A DNA stretch of 64,000 nucleotides from Erythrobacter mangrovi (GTDB taxonomy: Bacteria > Pseudomonadota > Alphaproteobacteria > Sphingomonadales > Sphingomonadaceae). Below are positions 16,889 through 27,327 of this stretch, one piece after another (the stretch's first letter is position 1; every line of letters begins with the position of its first letter). The stretch spans positions 1,557,763 to 1,621,762 of the forward strand of contig NZ_CP053921.1 in NCBI RefSeq assembly GCF_013260645.1. The letters run 5' to 3'. The position numbers and the translations under genes were made by a program. Below the pieces are notes generated by a model, which was not told the DNA's origin, did no database searches, and was given only the letters and a program-made list of their open reading frames with translations.

Positions 16889-19248
16889 GGGCGCTGGACC
16901 TCAAGTTGATACGCGACCTGTGGCGCATGCGAGGGCAGGCACTGGCCATCGCGCTAGTACTGGCCGCCGCGACGTCGACTTTCGTGCTCTCCATGGGGGT
17001 CAGCCGGTCGCTGGCGGAAACCCGCGATGCCTATTACGCACGCAACCAGTTTGCCGATGTTTTCGTCGAGATGACGCGCGCTCCGCGCACCATCATCGAC
17101 CGGGTTGCCGCCATCGATGGCGTCCAGCGGGTTGAGGGCCGGATCCAGCAATATGCCTCGCTCGACATGCCGGGACGCGTCATTCCGGTGCGTGCGCTGA
17201 TCAACTCGATCGACGAACATGGCTACAATCGTCTCAACCTGATCACCCTGCGCGAGGGACGCCTGCCGCGAGCGGGAGCGCCGCAGGAAGCCGTCGTCGA
17301 CGAGGCCTTCGCAAAGGCGAATGCGCTGACCATCGGCGACGAGGTATCGGCCCTGATCTATGGTAGCCGGCAACCCCTGCGGATCGTTGGCATCGGCCTT
17401 GCGCCGGACTTCATCTACGCGTTGGCACCGGGCGATATCGTGCCGGACGAGACCCGCTTCGGCATATTCTGGATGGGGGAGAAGGCGCTGGAGGCGGCAA
17501 CGGATCGGAAAGAGGCGATCAACGCGCTTTCCCTGACCTTGCAACACGGGTCATCCGAAGCCGAAGTGATCCGCAAGGTCGACGACGTAGTTGCTCCCTA
17601 TGGTGGCGCGGGTGCCTATGGCCGCAAGGACCATGTTTCCAATGCCTTCGTCGACAACGAGCTGATGCAGCTTGATGCGATGACCCGCGTTATTCCGCCT
17701 GTCTTCCTGGTTGTCTCCACCTTCCTCGTTTACATCGTGCTGGGGCGGTTGATCCGAACAGAGAGAACCCAGATCGGGTTGATCAAGGCCTTCGGATATT
17801 CGGATTGGGCCATAGCCTCGCATTACCTGAAGTTCTCGCTGGCGGTTGCAGGCTTGGCGACACTTGGCGGCGCTCTGGGAGGCATCTGGATGGGCCGGGC
17901 GATGACCGAGATCTATCTCCAGTTCTTCCGCTTCCCGTTCCTCGAATACCGTATCTCTGGAAGCGTGTTCCTTGGTGCCGCAGCGCTCTCTTTCGGGGCC
18001 GCTAGTCTCGGGGCCATGGCCGGCATGCGCACTGCCGCCCGGTTGAACCCGGCCGTGGCGATGTCGCCACCACCGCCGCCCGTCTACCGCTCGGGTATGC
18101 TTGAACGGTTTGGTGCCTGGGCCGGCTTCACGACGATTGGACACATGATCGCCCGCCATATCGCCCGATGGCCATGGCGCTCCGCGATCACGGTGCTCGG
18201 GGTCTCTCTCTCGCTCGCCTTGCTCTTTGCGACCTTGCAGTTCCTCGATTCAAGTCGCGCGATGCTGGATTCGTTTTTCTTTCGGGCCCAGCGACAGGAT
18301 ATGACGGTGACCTTCACGGAGCCGCGCAACGAGGATGTGCTTTACGAGCTGGAGCAGTTGCCCGGCGTACTCCGGGTCGAGCCCATGCGCGGCGTCCCGG
18401 TCAAGCTTAGCTATGCCAATCGGATGGAACGCGCGGCGATTGAAAGCACTGGCGATACCGCCGTGTTGTCTGCCCGGATCGACAGCAGCGGGAACGAGTT
18501 GGGCTTGCCTCCGGCGGGCCTGATGCTCAGCCGTCGCCTGGCCGACAAGCTGCAAGTCGAGGCGGGGGATCGAGTACATGTCGAGCTGCTGGGGGGGCGA
18601 CAGACCCAGCTGGAAATGCCTGTCGCGGGCATAGTCGATGAGTTCGTCGGTGAACGGGCCTACGCGACGCAGGGCGTTCTCGATCGGCTGACGCGCGATG
18701 CATCACCGGTGGGCGCGGCATTGTTGCGGGTCGATCCCGCGTCACGCGAAAGGATCCTGACCGAACTCAAGAACATGCCGCTGGTCCTTGGGGTGAACGA
18801 ACGCGATGCTTCGATGCAGCGGTTCGAGGAACTGATCGACGAGAACATCAATACGATGCTGGCCTTCTACATCGTCTTTGCGTCGGCGATCGCGGTTGGC
18901 GTCGTCTACAACAGCGCCCGCATCCTGTTTTCCGAACGCGCCCACGAACTCGCGACCTTGCGTGTCCTGGGCTACTTCCGCTCGGAAGTGGGTATCGTGA
19001 TGCTGGGTGAGCTTGCCTTGCTGGTGGTCGCCGCGGTTCCCGTAGGGTGCATCCTTGGTTATTGGTTGGCACAATTCATGACCGCTATGTTCAGTTCTGA
19101 CCTGTTTCGCCTGCCATTCGCGCCATCGCGCGCCACCTACGGCTTTGCCAGTCTGGTGGTCATGGCGGCGGCCTCACACACGGCGCTGGTGGTTGCGAGG
19201 CGCGTGTTTGCGCTGGACATGGTACGGGTATTGAAGGCTCAGGAATGA
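16885..19248 (+). CDS. FtsX-family ABC permease (double MacB/FtsX domain)
   Basis: A 787-residue permease with a membrane span near residues 15-35, a large periplasmic domain, three spans (about 270-400), then a second similar block with spans near 430-450, 655-675, 705-730 and 755-775. This duplicated FtsX layout is typical of exporters of large or lipophilic substrates. The start is GTG at 16885 inside the ATPase stop. With the ATPase and the HlyD-like adaptor it forms a tripartite exporter of the DevBCA/MacAB kind. The substrate is unknown; no outer-membrane TolC partner is in the window. Confidence 0.88.
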   Translation: MRALDLKLIRDLWRMRGQALAIALVLAAATSTFVLSMGVSRSLAETRDAYYARNQFADVFVEMTRAPRTIIDRVAAIDGVQRVEGRIQQYASLDMPGRVIPVRALINSIDEHGYNRLNLITLREGRLPRAGAPQEAVVDEAFAKANALTIGDEVSALIYGSRQPLRIVGIGLAPDFIYALAPGDIVPDETRFGIFWMGEKALEAATDRKEAINALSLTLQHGSSEAEVIRKVDDVVAPYGGAGAYGRKDHVSNAFVDNELMQLDAMTRVIPPVFLVVSTFLVYIVLGRLIRTERTQIGLIKAFGYSDWAIASHYLKFSLAVAGLATLGGALGGIWMGRAMTEIYLQFFRFPFLEYRISGSVFLGAAALSFGAASLGAMAGMRTAARLNPAVAMSPPPPPVYRSGMLERFGAWAGFTTIGHMIARHIARWPWRSAITVLGVSLSLALLFATLQFLDSSRAMLDSFFFRAQRQDMTVTFTEPRNEDVLYELEQLPGVLRVEPMRGVPVKLSYANRMERAAIESTGDTAVLSARIDSSGNELGLPPAGLMLSRRLADKLQVEAGDRVHVELLGGRQTQLEMPVAGIVDEFVGERAYATQGVLDRLTRDASPVGAALLRVDPASRERILTELKNMPLVLGVNERDASMQRFEELIDENINTMLAFYIVFASAIAVGVVYNSARILFSERAHELATLRVLGYFRSEVGIVMLGELALLVVAAVPVGCILGYWLAQFMTAMFSSDLFRLPFAPSRATYGFASLVVMAAASHTALVVARRVFALDMVRVLKAQE

Positions 19249-20405
19249 TTGGCTCCTTGATCACACGCTGGCGCTGGGCCCTGCTCATTGTGCTGCTGCT
19301 GGCGGCGGGCCTGGCCTTCGCCTTTTGGCCCGAGAAAGTGCCAGTCGACTCCGGAACAGTGTCACGCGGCCCAATGACCGTTGGCATAACTGATGATGGT
19401 GTGACGCGCGCGGAGGAGTACTACATCGTGTCCGCTCCCGTGTCGGGGTATCTCGCCAGGATCGAACTTGAGGCGGGCGACCCGGTTGCCCGTGGCGCGT
19501 TGATCACACGCATGACCGGGGTACCGTCGACTCCGCTCGACCAGCGCAGCGAACGCGAACTGCGCGCCGCGCTGACATCCGCGCGCGCGACCTTGGGCGG
19601 GGCGCAGGCATCGTTGGAGCAGGCACAGCGAGATCTTGCCCGTGCAGAAGAGCTGGCCAAGCAGGAGTTCCTGTCCCGCGCCCAGTTGGAAGCTGCTCGC
19701 ACCCGCGTCGCCAATGGCCGGGCGCAGGCGGATCAGGCGCGCGGGGAAGTGCGACGCCTCGAAGCGCTGTTGGCGCAGCCCAAAGGCGCCGGGATCGGCA
19801 GCCCGATCGCCGTTCGTGCCCCGGCTAGCGGGTCCGTCATGTCGGTGATTACCGAGAGCGAGGGCGTGATCGCACAGGGAACGCCGCTGGTGACCATTGG
19901 CGACCCGCAGGAGATCGAAGTCGTGGTTGACCTGATCTCACGCGAAGCCGCCCGTGTGAGCGTCGGTGACCGAGTGTCAATCACGCAATGGGGCGGCGAT
20001 GCGACAATTGCCGGGCGGGTGAAGCAGGTCGAGCCGTTTGGCCGCTTGAAGATTTCGGCACTCGGTATCGAGGAGCAACGCGTCAACGTGATCGTCGGCT
20101 TTGAGCCGAAGCAGGCAGATGCGCTTGCGCGCCTCGGACACGGCTATCAGGTCGACGCGACATTCATCCTGTGGAGCGACGACAAGGCCCTGCGGGTCCC
20201 TATCGGGGCATTGTTCCGGGGTGGCGACGGTGGCTGGCGCGTGTTCGTGATCGAGCGAGGCCGAACTGCCGAGAGATCGGTGAGACTGGGTCACATCAAC
20301 GACGAATATGCCGAAGTCCTGAAGGGGCTTCGCGAGGGGGAGGACGTCATTCTCAATCCGGGTGGCCAACTGGCTGGCGGCGTCCGCGTCGAGGCAAGGG
20401 ACTGA
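19245..20405 (+). CDS. HlyD/MacA-like periplasmic adaptor of ABC exporter
   Basis: A 386-residue membrane-fusion protein. One N-terminal membrane anchor (about 9-26) is followed by a lipoyl-like half (YLARIELEAGDPVARGALI), a long coiled coil (about 98-175, rich in Ala, Glu, Arg and Gln), the second lipoyl half (VRAPASGSVMSVITESEGV) and beta-barrel/membrane-proximal domains. It overlaps the permease gene by 4 nt. It would link the inner-membrane transporter to an outer-membrane channel encoded elsewhere. Confidence 0.9.
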   Translation: MIGSLITRWRWALLIVLLLAAGLAFAFWPEKVPVDSGTVSRGPMTVGITDDGVTRAEEYYIVSAPVSGYLARIELEAGDPVARGALITRMTGVPSTPLDQRSERELRAALTSARATLGGAQASLEQAQRDLARAEELAKQEFLSRAQLEAARTRVANGRAQADQARGEVRRLEALLAQPKGAGIGSPIAVRAPASGSVMSVITESEGVIAQGTPLVTIGDPQEIEVVVDLISREAARVSVGDRVSITQWGGDATIAGRVKQVEPFGRLKISALGIEEQRVNVIVGFEPKQADALARLGHGYQVDATFILWSDDKALRVPIGALFRGGDGGWRVFVIERGRTAERSVRLGHINDEYAEVLKGLREGEDVILNPGGQLAGGVRVEARD

Positions 20406-20627
20406 AGTGGCTCTCGATTGATTGCGCGGATGGATGCGTCCGCCCCGACTATCGGGTGACATAGTGCTGTCATGGGCAGTATCGCCATAGAGGCGGTATG
20501 TAAGCGCTGAAAAATTGTATCGAATGCACGGTTGCAGCGCGGTCAGACCTCCGGAATAAAGTCCCAAGGGCGGGTGACAGAGTTGCGCCCGGCTAGAGTA
20601 GATAGCGGAGAGGCAGGAGTACCCGGG

Positions 20628-22577
20628 ATGAGCAATACTGCGCATGATGACGAGTGGGTTCGCAAACCGGCCAGCGCCTCCGTAGGTACGAACTGCACGG
20701 CTGCGCAGTACGACAGCATGTATGCGGAAAGCCTTGCCGATCCCGATCGGTTCTGGGCCGCCCAGGCGGACCGTCTCGACTGGATCAAGCGACCGACCAA
20801 GATTGCCGGTTGGAACTATGACCCGGTCGACATCAGGTGGTTCGAAGACGGGAAACTCAACATCTGCCATAACGCCGTCGATCGTCACGTAGCCGCCGGG
20901 CACGGCGATCGCGTCGCCCTGATCTTCGAGCCGGACAGTCCCGATGCCGAAGGCCGTCACATCACCTATGCCCAGCTTCAGACCGAAGTGATCCGCATGG
21001 CGAACACGCTGAAGAAGCTCGGGGCGAAGAAGGGTGACCGGGTCACGATCTACATGCCGATGATTCCCGAGGGGGTCTTCGCCATGCTCGCCTGCGCGCG
21101 GATCGGGGCGATCCATTCGGTAATCTTTGGCGGCTTCTCGCCCGACGCAATCGCTGGACGCGTCGAGGATTGCGAGAGCGACTGGATCGTCACCGCCGAT
21201 CAGGGGTTGCGGGGATCGAAGATCGTCCCGCTCAAGGCCAATGTCGACGAAGCTCTGGAGAAGGTTTCGGTCAAGGCAGTGCTGGTCGTTCGGCATACGG
21301 GTGGCGAGATCGCCATGCGGGAAGGGCGCGACCACTGGTATCACGAAGTGTCGCAAGGCGTTGATGACGAGTGCCCGTGCGAACCGATGGACGCCGAAGA
21401 CCCGCTCTTCATCCTTTATACCTCGGGTTCGACAGGGAGCCCAAAGGGCGTGCTGCATACCACCGGCGGCTATGCGGTGTGGACCGAGACGACCTTCCGC
21501 TATGTCTTCGATTATCGCCCGGGGGAAGTCTTCTGGTGCACCGCCGATATCGGGTGGGTCACGGGACACAGCTACATCGTTTATGGCCCGCTGCAGAATG
21601 GCGCGACCGCATTGATGTTCGAAGGCGTCCCGAATTACCCGGATCACGATCGCTTCTGGGCCGCTTGCGAAAAGCACAAGGTCAACATCTTCTATACGGC
21701 GCCGACCGCGATCCGCGCGCTGATGCGCGAGGGTGAGGCGCACGTGGCCAAGCATGACCTGTCTTCGCTGCGCCTGATCGGATCGGTCGGAGAACCGATC
21801 AATCCCGAGGCCTGGCGTTGGTATCACGAGCATGTCGGGGCGGGTGCCGTTCCCGTTATCGATACCTGGTGGCAGACCGAGACGGGCGGGGTGATGATCA
21901 CGACACTGCCCGGCGCGCACGACATGAAGCCGGGCAGCGCCGGGCTGCCGTTCTTCGGCATCTGCCCGCAGCTGGTCGACAATGACGGCGATGTCCTTGA
22001 AGGTGCGGCAGCAGGCAATCTGTGCATCACCCGCAGCTGGCCGGGCCAGGCGCGTACGGTCTATGGCGACCACGATCGGTTCATCCAGACCTATTTCAGC
22101 ACCTATGCCGGCAAGTATTTCACGGGCGATGGATGTCGTCGCGATGCCGACGGTTATTACTGGATTACAGGCCGCGTGGACGACGTCATCAACGTCTCGG
22201 GCCACCGTATGGGCACGGCGGAGGTGGAAAGCGCGCTGGTGCTCCACGCCTATGTCAGCGAAGCGGCGGTGGTCGGCTACCCACACGATATCAAGGGGCA
22301 AGGCATCTATTGCTATGTCACCCTCAAGGTTGGCGAGGAGCCTTCAGAGGAGCTGGCCGGCGAACTGCGTCAATGGGTGCGCAAGGAGATCGGCCCCATT
22401 GCTACGCCCGATCACCTGCATTTCACGCCCGCACTGCCCAAGACGCGATCGGGCAAGATCATGCGCCGTATCCTCCGCAAGATTGCTGAGAATGACTTCG
22501 GCTCTCTTGGCGATACCTCGACGCTTGCCGACCCAAGTGTGGTCGAAACACTGATCGAGGGGCGCCAAAACCGCTGA
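20628..22577 (+). CDS. acs: Acetyl-coenzyme A synthetase
   Basis: A 649-residue AMP-forming enzyme, the usual length for Acs, turning acetate, ATP and CoA into acetyl-CoA. ATG 20628 is chosen because AGGAG lies 8 nt upstream and the protein then begins as homologues do. Motifs: the ATP-binding loop [11 protein letters not shown], the WWQTETGG motif, [19 protein letters not shown] at the hinge and SGKIMRR near the C-terminus, whose Lys is the acetylation-controlled residue in the family. It appears to be transcribed alone from a promoter in the 220 nt before it. Confidence 0.95.
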   Translation: MSNTAHDDEWVRKPASASVGTNCTAAQYDSMYAESLADPDRFWAAQADRLDWIKRPTKIAGWNYDPVDIRWFEDGKLNICHNAVDRHVAAGHGDRVALIFEPDSPDAEGRHITYAQLQTEVIRMANTLKKLGAKKGDRVTIYMPMIPEGVFAMLACARIGAIHSVIFGGFSPDAIAGRVEDCESDWIVTADQGLRGSKIVPLKANVDEALEKVSVKAVLVVRHTGGEIAMREGRDHWYHEVSQGVDDECPCEPMDAEDPLFILYTSGSTGSPKGVLHTTGGYAVWTETTFRYVFDYRPGEVFWCTADIGWVTGHSYIVYGPLQNGATALMFEGVPNYPDHDRFWAACEKHKVNIFYTAPTAIRALMREGEAHVAKHDLSSLRLIGSVGEPINPEAWRWYHEHVGAGAVPVIDTWWQTETGGVMITTLPGAHDMKPGSAGLPFFGICPQLVDNDGDVLEGAAAGNLCITRSWPGQARTVYGDHDRFIQTYFSTYAGKYFTGDGCRRDADGYYWITGRVDDVINVSGHRMGTAEVESALVLHAYVSEAAVVGYPHDIKGQGIYCYVTLKVGEEPSEELAGELRQWVRKEIGPIATPDHLHFTPALPKTRSGKIMRRILRKIAENDFGSLGDTSTLADPSVVETLIEGRQNR

Positions 22578-22740
22578 CGCGGCTTTTTGGCAGTATTGCG
22601 GGAAATGCTCGATTGACCAAGGCGACGCACGCTCCGCCGTGCTTGCCTTTTGGCAAAACCCCGCCAAACCTGCGCTGAGCGAAAGGTCGGCGGAAGATCG
22701 GCCCACTGACCATCCGGGTTGCACAAGGAGGGAAATACCG

Positions 22741-23667
22741 ATGAGCAACCTGCCGCGGCGTACGCGGGTATACCAAAATCACCATCTCGATTCGACGCGC
22801 TGGAATTGGTTCACGCCACGCCCGGACGACATCATCATTGCCACGTCCTACAAGGCGGGGACGACACTGATGCAGACGATCGTCGGCAACATGCTGTTCC
22901 CCGATGGCAATGTGCCCGGAGCGATTACCGAGCTCTCGCCCTGGCTCGATTTCCGCATGTTCCCTCTGGAACTCGTCCTGGGGCAGCTCGAGGCGCAGCA
23001 GCATCGCCGCTACATCAAGACGCATACGCCGCTCGATGGACTACCCTACTATACGGAGGCGAAATATCTCTGCGTTTCGCGCGATCCGCGCGACGTGTTC
23101 ATGTCGCTGCTCAACCACTGGGGCAATCACACACCAGAGCTCTATATGGGCATGAATGGCGTGCCCGGTCGCGTGGGTGACGAATTCCCGCACTTCTCCG
23201 GCGATATCAAGGCGATCTGGCGGGATTGGATCACGCGGGGCTGGTTCGACTGGGAAAGCGACGGTTACCCCTACTGGTCGCACCTCAGCTATGCGCAGAC
23301 TTTCTGGGATCACCGCGATCTGCCGAATATCCGCCTGGTCCATTACAACGATTTACGCGCGGACCTCGATAGCGAGATGCGCGGCATCGCGGACTATCTT
23401 GGTATCGAGATTCCCGAAGAACTGTGGCCAGATGTCGTCCGGCGCTGCACCTTCGAGGAGGTGAAAAAGGACCCATCGAAAGTGGTCGGTGAAGGCATCG
23501 CTTTCGCCTTCAAGGGCGGCGGCGATACTTTCATCAACAAGGGCACCAACAAGCGCTGGGTCGGCGTTCTCGATGGTGAAGATCTCGCGCTGTATGACGA
23601 GGCGATGGCCAAGCTACCGGCGGACTATGCCGCCTGGCTCGAGAATGGGGCCAGCGCGCTGACCTAG
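22741..23667 (+). CDS. Sulfotransferase family protein
   Basis: A 308-residue protein resembling cytosolic-type sulfotransferases. The PAPS 5'-phosphosulfate loop is ATSYKAGTTLMQTIV (about residues 36-50) and the 3'-phosphate motif is VSRDPRDVFMSLLNHW. A strong AAGGAGG lies 8 nt before ATG 22741. It would transfer sulfate from PAPS to an alcohol or amine; the acceptor is unknown. It follows acs by about 160 nt and converges on the aminotransferase gene, with stops overlapping by 4 nt. Confidence 0.85.
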   Translation: MSNLPRRTRVYQNHHLDSTRWNWFTPRPDDIIIATSYKAGTTLMQTIVGNMLFPDGNVPGAITELSPWLDFRMFPLELVLGQLEAQQHRRYIKTHTPLDGLPYYTEAKYLCVSRDPRDVFMSLLNHWGNHTPELYMGMNGVPGRVGDEFPHFSGDIKAIWRDWITRGWFDWESDGYPYWSHLSYAQTFWDHRDLPNIRLVHYNDLRADLDSEMRGIADYLGIEIPEELWPDVVRRCTFEEVKKDPSKVVGEGIAFAFKGGGDTFINKGTNKRWVGVLDGEDLALYDEAMAKLPADYAAWLENGASALT

Positions 23668-24977
23668 TCGACCGACGCGATCAGCTTGGCCAGTATGCCA
23701 AAGATTTCGTCGATGTGCGCCTTGGTCAGGATCAGTGGCGGCGACAGAGCGATGATGTCGCCAGTCACGCGGATGAGCAGGCCTTCATCGAAGGCGCGGT
23801 GGAAGATTTCCATCGCGCGCTTCGTGGGGGCGCCCGGACGCGGTTCTAGCTCGATCCCGCCGATCAGGCCGACATTGCGGCAATCGATCACGTGTTTCGT
23901 GCCCCTGAGCGAATGCACCGCGTCGGCCCAGTAATCCTCTAGCTCGATGGCGCGTTCGAACAGTCCCTCTTCTCGGTAGAGATCGAGCGTCGCGATGGCC
24001 GCAGTCGCGGCGAGCGGATGCGCGCTGTAGGTATAGCCGTGGAACAGTTCGATCCCCGGCGCGGCATTGTCGATCACCGTGTCGTGCACCTCGCGTCGCA
24101 CCGCGACCGCGCCCATCGGAACGGCGGCGTTGGTCAGTCCCTTGGCCATGGTGATGATATCCGGGGTAACGCCGAAACGTTCGGCAGCAGTCGCCTTGCC
24201 GACGCGGCCGAAAGCGGTGATGACCTCGTCAAAGATCAGCAGGATATCGTGGCGGTCGCAGATCTCGCGCAGGCGCCGGAGATAGCCGACGGGCGGCACG
24301 AGCACGCCGGTCGAACCCGCAACAGGCTCAACGATCACCGCGGCGATGGTGTCCGCCCCATGAAGCGCAACGATCCGCTCGAGATCGTCGGCCAGTTCGG
24401 CGCCATGGGCGGGCATTCCGCGTGAAAAGGCGTTGCGCGTGAGGTCGTGAGTATGGCGAAGATGGTCGACGCCCGCCAGCAGCGTGCCGAACTGGCGACG
24501 GTTGCCGACAATGCCGCCGACCGAGATGCCGCCGAAGCCGACGCCGTGATAGCCGCGTTCGCGCCCGATCAGCCGGGTGCGGCTGCCCTGTCCGCGTGCG
24601 CGCTGGTAGGCGAGGGCGATCTTGAGTGCGCTGTCGACCGCTTCGGAGCCCGAATTCGCGAAGAAGATCCGGTCGAGGCCTTCGGGCATGATCATCGACA
24701 GCTTGGACGCCGCTTCGAAGGCCAGCGGGTGGGCCAGCTGGAAGGTCGGAGCGAAATCGAGCGTCGCCGCGCTGGCCTGGACCGCCTTGACGATGCTGTC
24801 GCGCGAGTGACCGGCGTTGACGCACCATAGCCCGCCAGTCGCATCGAGCACCTGGTGGCCACTTGCCGAGGTATAGTGCATGTCCTTGGCAGCAACGAAC
24901 ATGCGCGGATGCGCCTTGAACCCGCGATTGTCGGTAAAGGGCATCCAGAAGGCTGAAAGATCGTTGGGTTCGCGCAT
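23664..24977 (-). CDS. Class III aminotransferase (omega-amino acid:pyruvate type)
   Basis: A 437-residue PLP enzyme. It shows the class III features: FFANSGSEAVDSALKIAL in the phosphate region, LLIFDEVITAFGR and the PLP-binding Lys in DIITMAKGLTNAAVPMG. The N-terminal FWMPFTDNRGFKAHPRM is typical of omega-amino acid-pyruvate (beta-alanine/GABA/taurine) aminotransferases. It is divergent from the TorF-like porin that heads the polyamine locus and shares its upstream region with a LysR-box-like palindrome, so a role in amine or beta-alanine breakdown is likely; the exact substrate cannot be read. Confidence 0.87.
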   Translation of the reverse strand: MREPNDLSAFWMPFTDNRGFKAHPRMFVAAKDMHYTSASGHQVLDATGGLWCVNAGHSRDSIVKAVQASAATLDFAPTFQLAHPLAFEAASKLSMIMPEGLDRIFFANSGSEAVDSALKIALAYQRARGQGSRTRLIGRERGYHGVGFGGISVGGIVGNRRQFGTLLAGVDHLRHTHDLTRNAFSRGMPAHGAELADDLERIVALHGADTIAAVIVEPVAGSTGVLVPPVGYLRRLREICDRHDILLIFDEVITAFGRVGKATAAERFGVTPDIITMAKGLTNAAVPMGAVAVRREVHDTVIDNAAPGIELFHGYTYSAHPLAATAAIATLDLYREEGLFERAIELEDYWADAVHSLRGTKHVIDCRNVGLIGGIELEPRPGAPTKRAMEIFHRAFDEGLLIRVTGDIIALSPPLILTKAHIDEIFGILAKLIASVD

Positions 24978-25059
24978 GGCTCGGCTCGTGATTCAACTGT
25001 AAGGATTGCGATACCGGGACGCGGAATCGCGAGCCAGAAGGATTCTGTTGCAACTCTGC

Positions 25060-25074
25060 ATCGGAAAAACCGAT
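25060..25074. promoter_or_regulatory. LysR-type operator candidate upstream of porin and aminotransferase
   Basis: ATCGGAAAAACCGAT is a perfect 5-bp inverted repeat around AAAAA and fits the T-N11-A LysR box. A copy differing at one base lies at 32855-32869 beside the lysR gene. A partial match, TCCGATTTATCG, follows 10 nt to the right. Confidence 0.45.
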
Positions 25075-25212
25075 AGCAATCACTCCGATTTATCGCATTG
25101 TCGCTTTCTCGGAAATTTGGCCTATTGCATGGTCAGGGGAAGCGGGGGTCGCCAATTCGGCTACGAAGACCGACCTGCCCAAATGACATTCCCTGCATGA
25201 GGAGGAAAACAT

Positions 25213-25917
25213 ATGCGCAGGATTGTGTCCGTACTGGCACTGCCGCTGATGTTCGCGTCGACCGCTGCCTGGGCGCAGGACGATGAGGGAGAGGAAAGCA
25301 CTGGAGCCTGGGAAATCGACGCCGAGATCGGTGTCCTTTCCGATTATCGTTTCCGCGGCATTTCGCTGTCCAGCAAGGACCCGGAAGTCACCGCTGAAGT
25401 TTCCGTTGCGCACGAATCGGGCTTCTACGCCGGGGTCTGGGCATCCAACGTCGCGATCAACGATGGCGCGGACGACGTCGAACTGGATCTCTATGCAGGC
25501 TTCGCACCTGAAGTAGGGGCTGTTTCGTTCGATTTCGGCGCTGTCTATTACCTTTACCCGAGCAATAGCGAGTTCAATTATATCGAGTTTCTCGCTTCGG
25601 CGGGTACGACGGTTGGTCCCGCTACTGTGACTGTCGGGGTCGCTTACGCACCCAGCCAGGACAACATCGGTAACCAGGACAATACCTACGTCTACATCAA
25701 CGGCGACCTGCCGATCGGCGATACCCCGCTATCGCTGCACGGTCAGTTCGGCCTCGAAGACGGTGCTTTCGCCGATTCCAAGCGCGACTGGCTGCTGGGG
25801 GCGAGCTACGACCTTGGCGGCGGGCTGACCGCGACGCTCGATTACGTCGATACGGCGCGTGCCTATACGTCGCTTGGCGATGCCACGGTGGTCGCGAGCC
25901 TGGCCTTCGCCTTCTAA
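25213..25917 (+). CDS. TorF-family putative outer-membrane porin
   Basis: A 234-residue exported protein. The signal peptide ends near AWAQD; the mature part begins with IDAEIGVLSDYRFRGISLS, the hallmark of the TIGR02001/TorF porin family, and continues as alternating beta strands to a C-terminal Phe (LAFAF). GAGGAGG lies just before the ATG. Such porins often sit beside nitrogen-compound transport and catabolism genes; here it precedes the polyamine genes and would let the substrates cross the outer membrane. A hairpin follows before the next gene. Confidence 0.85.
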   Translation: MRRIVSVLALPLMFASTAAWAQDDEGEESTGAWEIDAEIGVLSDYRFRGISLSSKDPEVTAEVSVAHESGFYAGVWASNVAINDGADDVELDLYAGFAPEVGAVSFDFGAVYYLYPSNSEFNYIEFLASAGTTVGPATVTVGVAYAPSQDNIGNQDNTYVYINGDLPIGDTPLSLHGQFGLEDGAFADSKRDWLLGASYDLGGGLTATLDYVDTARAYTSLGDATVVASLAFAF

Positions 25918-25924
25918 CCCGGAG

Positions 25925-25960
25925 CCGGCCCGGACGAACCCCGCGGGGTGTCCGGGCCGG
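25925..25960 (+). terminator. GC-rich hairpin between porin and puuA-like gene
   Basis: CCGGCCCGGAC at 25925-25935 pairs perfectly with GTCCGGGCCGG at 25950-25960 around a 14-nt loop that can itself fold. There is no T-run, so it may be a partial terminator or an mRNA stabiliser that lets the porin be made in excess over the downstream enzymes. Confidence 0.55.
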
Positions 25961-25976
25961 TCCAGACAGGACCTTT

Positions 25977-27326
25977 ATGAGTACCGATATCGCAAGCTGG
26001 ATCAGCGAACGCGGAATCAGCGAAGTCGAATGCATTGTTCCCGACATGAACGGGATTCAGCGTGGCAAGGTCTTGCCCGCCAACAAGTTTCTCAAATCGC
26101 TGACGGACCGTACACTGCGAATCCCGATCAGCATTTTCTCCGTCACCGTGACGGGCGAGTATCCCGACGATATCGATCATATCGTCCTGCCTTACGACCC
26201 GGACATGACCCTGGTGCCGGACCCTGCAACCCTGCGCGAAGCGCCGGGATTCCAGACGCCGACGGCCTATGTCATCGCCGATGCCTACACCGGCAAGAAC
26301 GACCTGGTTGAAATCGCCCCGCGTGCGATCCTGAAGAAGGTGCTGGGGCTCTATGAGAAGCGCGGGTGGCAGCCGGTTATCGCGCCCGAGGTCGAATTCT
26401 ACCTCGTCTCGAAGAATCTCGATTCCGACTTTCCGCTGGTCCCGCCCGCGGGGCGTTCGGGTCGCCCCGAGACGGCCAGCCAGCCATTCGGCCTCGAAGC
26501 GCTGGGCGAGTTCGAAGACATCATCGAACATATCTATGATTTCTGCGAGAAGGCCGAGCTCAATATCGACACGATGATCCACGAAGCGGGCGCGGCCCAG
26601 CTCGAGGTCAATTTCGTGCATGGCGATCCGCTGGCGTTGGCCGACCAGGTATTGCTGTTCAAGCGCATCGTGCGCCAGGTGGCGTTGGAACACGGCGTCT
26701 ACGGCACCTTTCTCGCGAAGCCGATGTCCGACCAGCCGGGCAGTGCCATGCACATCCACCAGTCCATTCTCGACATGGAGACCGGGCGTAACGTCTTCAC
26801 GACCCAGAACGGCCGCGACAGTGCCTTGTTTCGCAGCCACATCGCGGGGCTTGTACGGCTCTTGCCGCAGATCACCCCGATGTTCGCGCCGAACGTCAAT
26901 TCGTTCCGGCGCATGCGCCCCGACAATGCCGCGCCGATCAACGTCCAGTGGGGCAGTGACAACCGTTCGTGCGGCCTGCGTATCCCGATCTCGGACCCGA
27001 GAAACCGACGGATCGAGAACCGTCTGCCCGGTGCGGATTCGAATCCATATCTCGCGATCGCGGCTTCGCTCATCTGCGGCTACGTCGGGATGGTCGAAAG
27101 GATGCAGCCACCCAAGAGCGTCAGCGGCAATGCCTATAATCGGGCACGGACCCTGCCGCGCACGCTCGAAGGCGGGCTGGACCGGTTCAGCAAGTGCAAG
27201 CAGGTGCGGCAGTACCTGGGAGAGGACTTCTTCGAGGTCTTCTACGCGATCAAGGAAACCGAACTCTACGCCTACCAGTCCGTGATCAGCTCGTGGGAGC
27301 GTGAGCACCTGCTCCTGCGCGTCTGA
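25977..27326 (+). CDS. puuA: Glutamine synthetase family protein, gamma-glutamylputrescine synthetase-like
   Basis: A 449-residue ligase. The glutamine-synthetase fold is shown by VECIVPDMNGIQRGKVLPA near the N-terminus, APEVEFYLV (metal ligand Glu), GSAMHIHQSI and RIENRLPGADSNPYLAIAA. In this context it most likely joins glutamate to putrescine using ATP, the first step of the Puu route. AGGA lies 7 nt before the ATG. The oxidase gene follows directly. A second similar ligase gene lies at 29957, so the two may prefer different amines. Confidence 0.85.
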   Translation: MSTDIASWISERGISEVECIVPDMNGIQRGKVLPANKFLKSLTDRTLRIPISIFSVTVTGEYPDDIDHIVLPYDPDMTLVPDPATLREAPGFQTPTAYVIADAYTGKNDLVEIAPRAILKKVLGLYEKRGWQPVIAPEVEFYLVSKNLDSDFPLVPPAGRSGRPETASQPFGLEALGEFEDIIEHIYDFCEKAELNIDTMIHEAGAAQLEVNFVHGDPLALADQVLLFKRIVRQVALEHGVYGTFLAKPMSDQPGSAMHIHQSILDMETGRNVFTTQNGRDSALFRSHIAGLVRLLPQITPMFAPNVNSFRRMRPDNAAPINVQWGSDNRSCGLRIPISDPRNRRIENRLPGADSNPYLAIAASLICGYVGMVERMQPPKSVSGNAYNRARTLPRTLEGGLDRFSKCKQVRQYLGEDFFEVFYAIKETELYAYQSVISSWEREHLLLRV

Positions 27327-27327
27327 C

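Noticed and set aside
19977..22301. A 774-codon minus-strand ORF opposite acs and the adaptor gene
   Set aside because: It runs antisense to two well-supported genes and its protein shows no recognisable domain; long antisense frames are common in GC-rich DNA.
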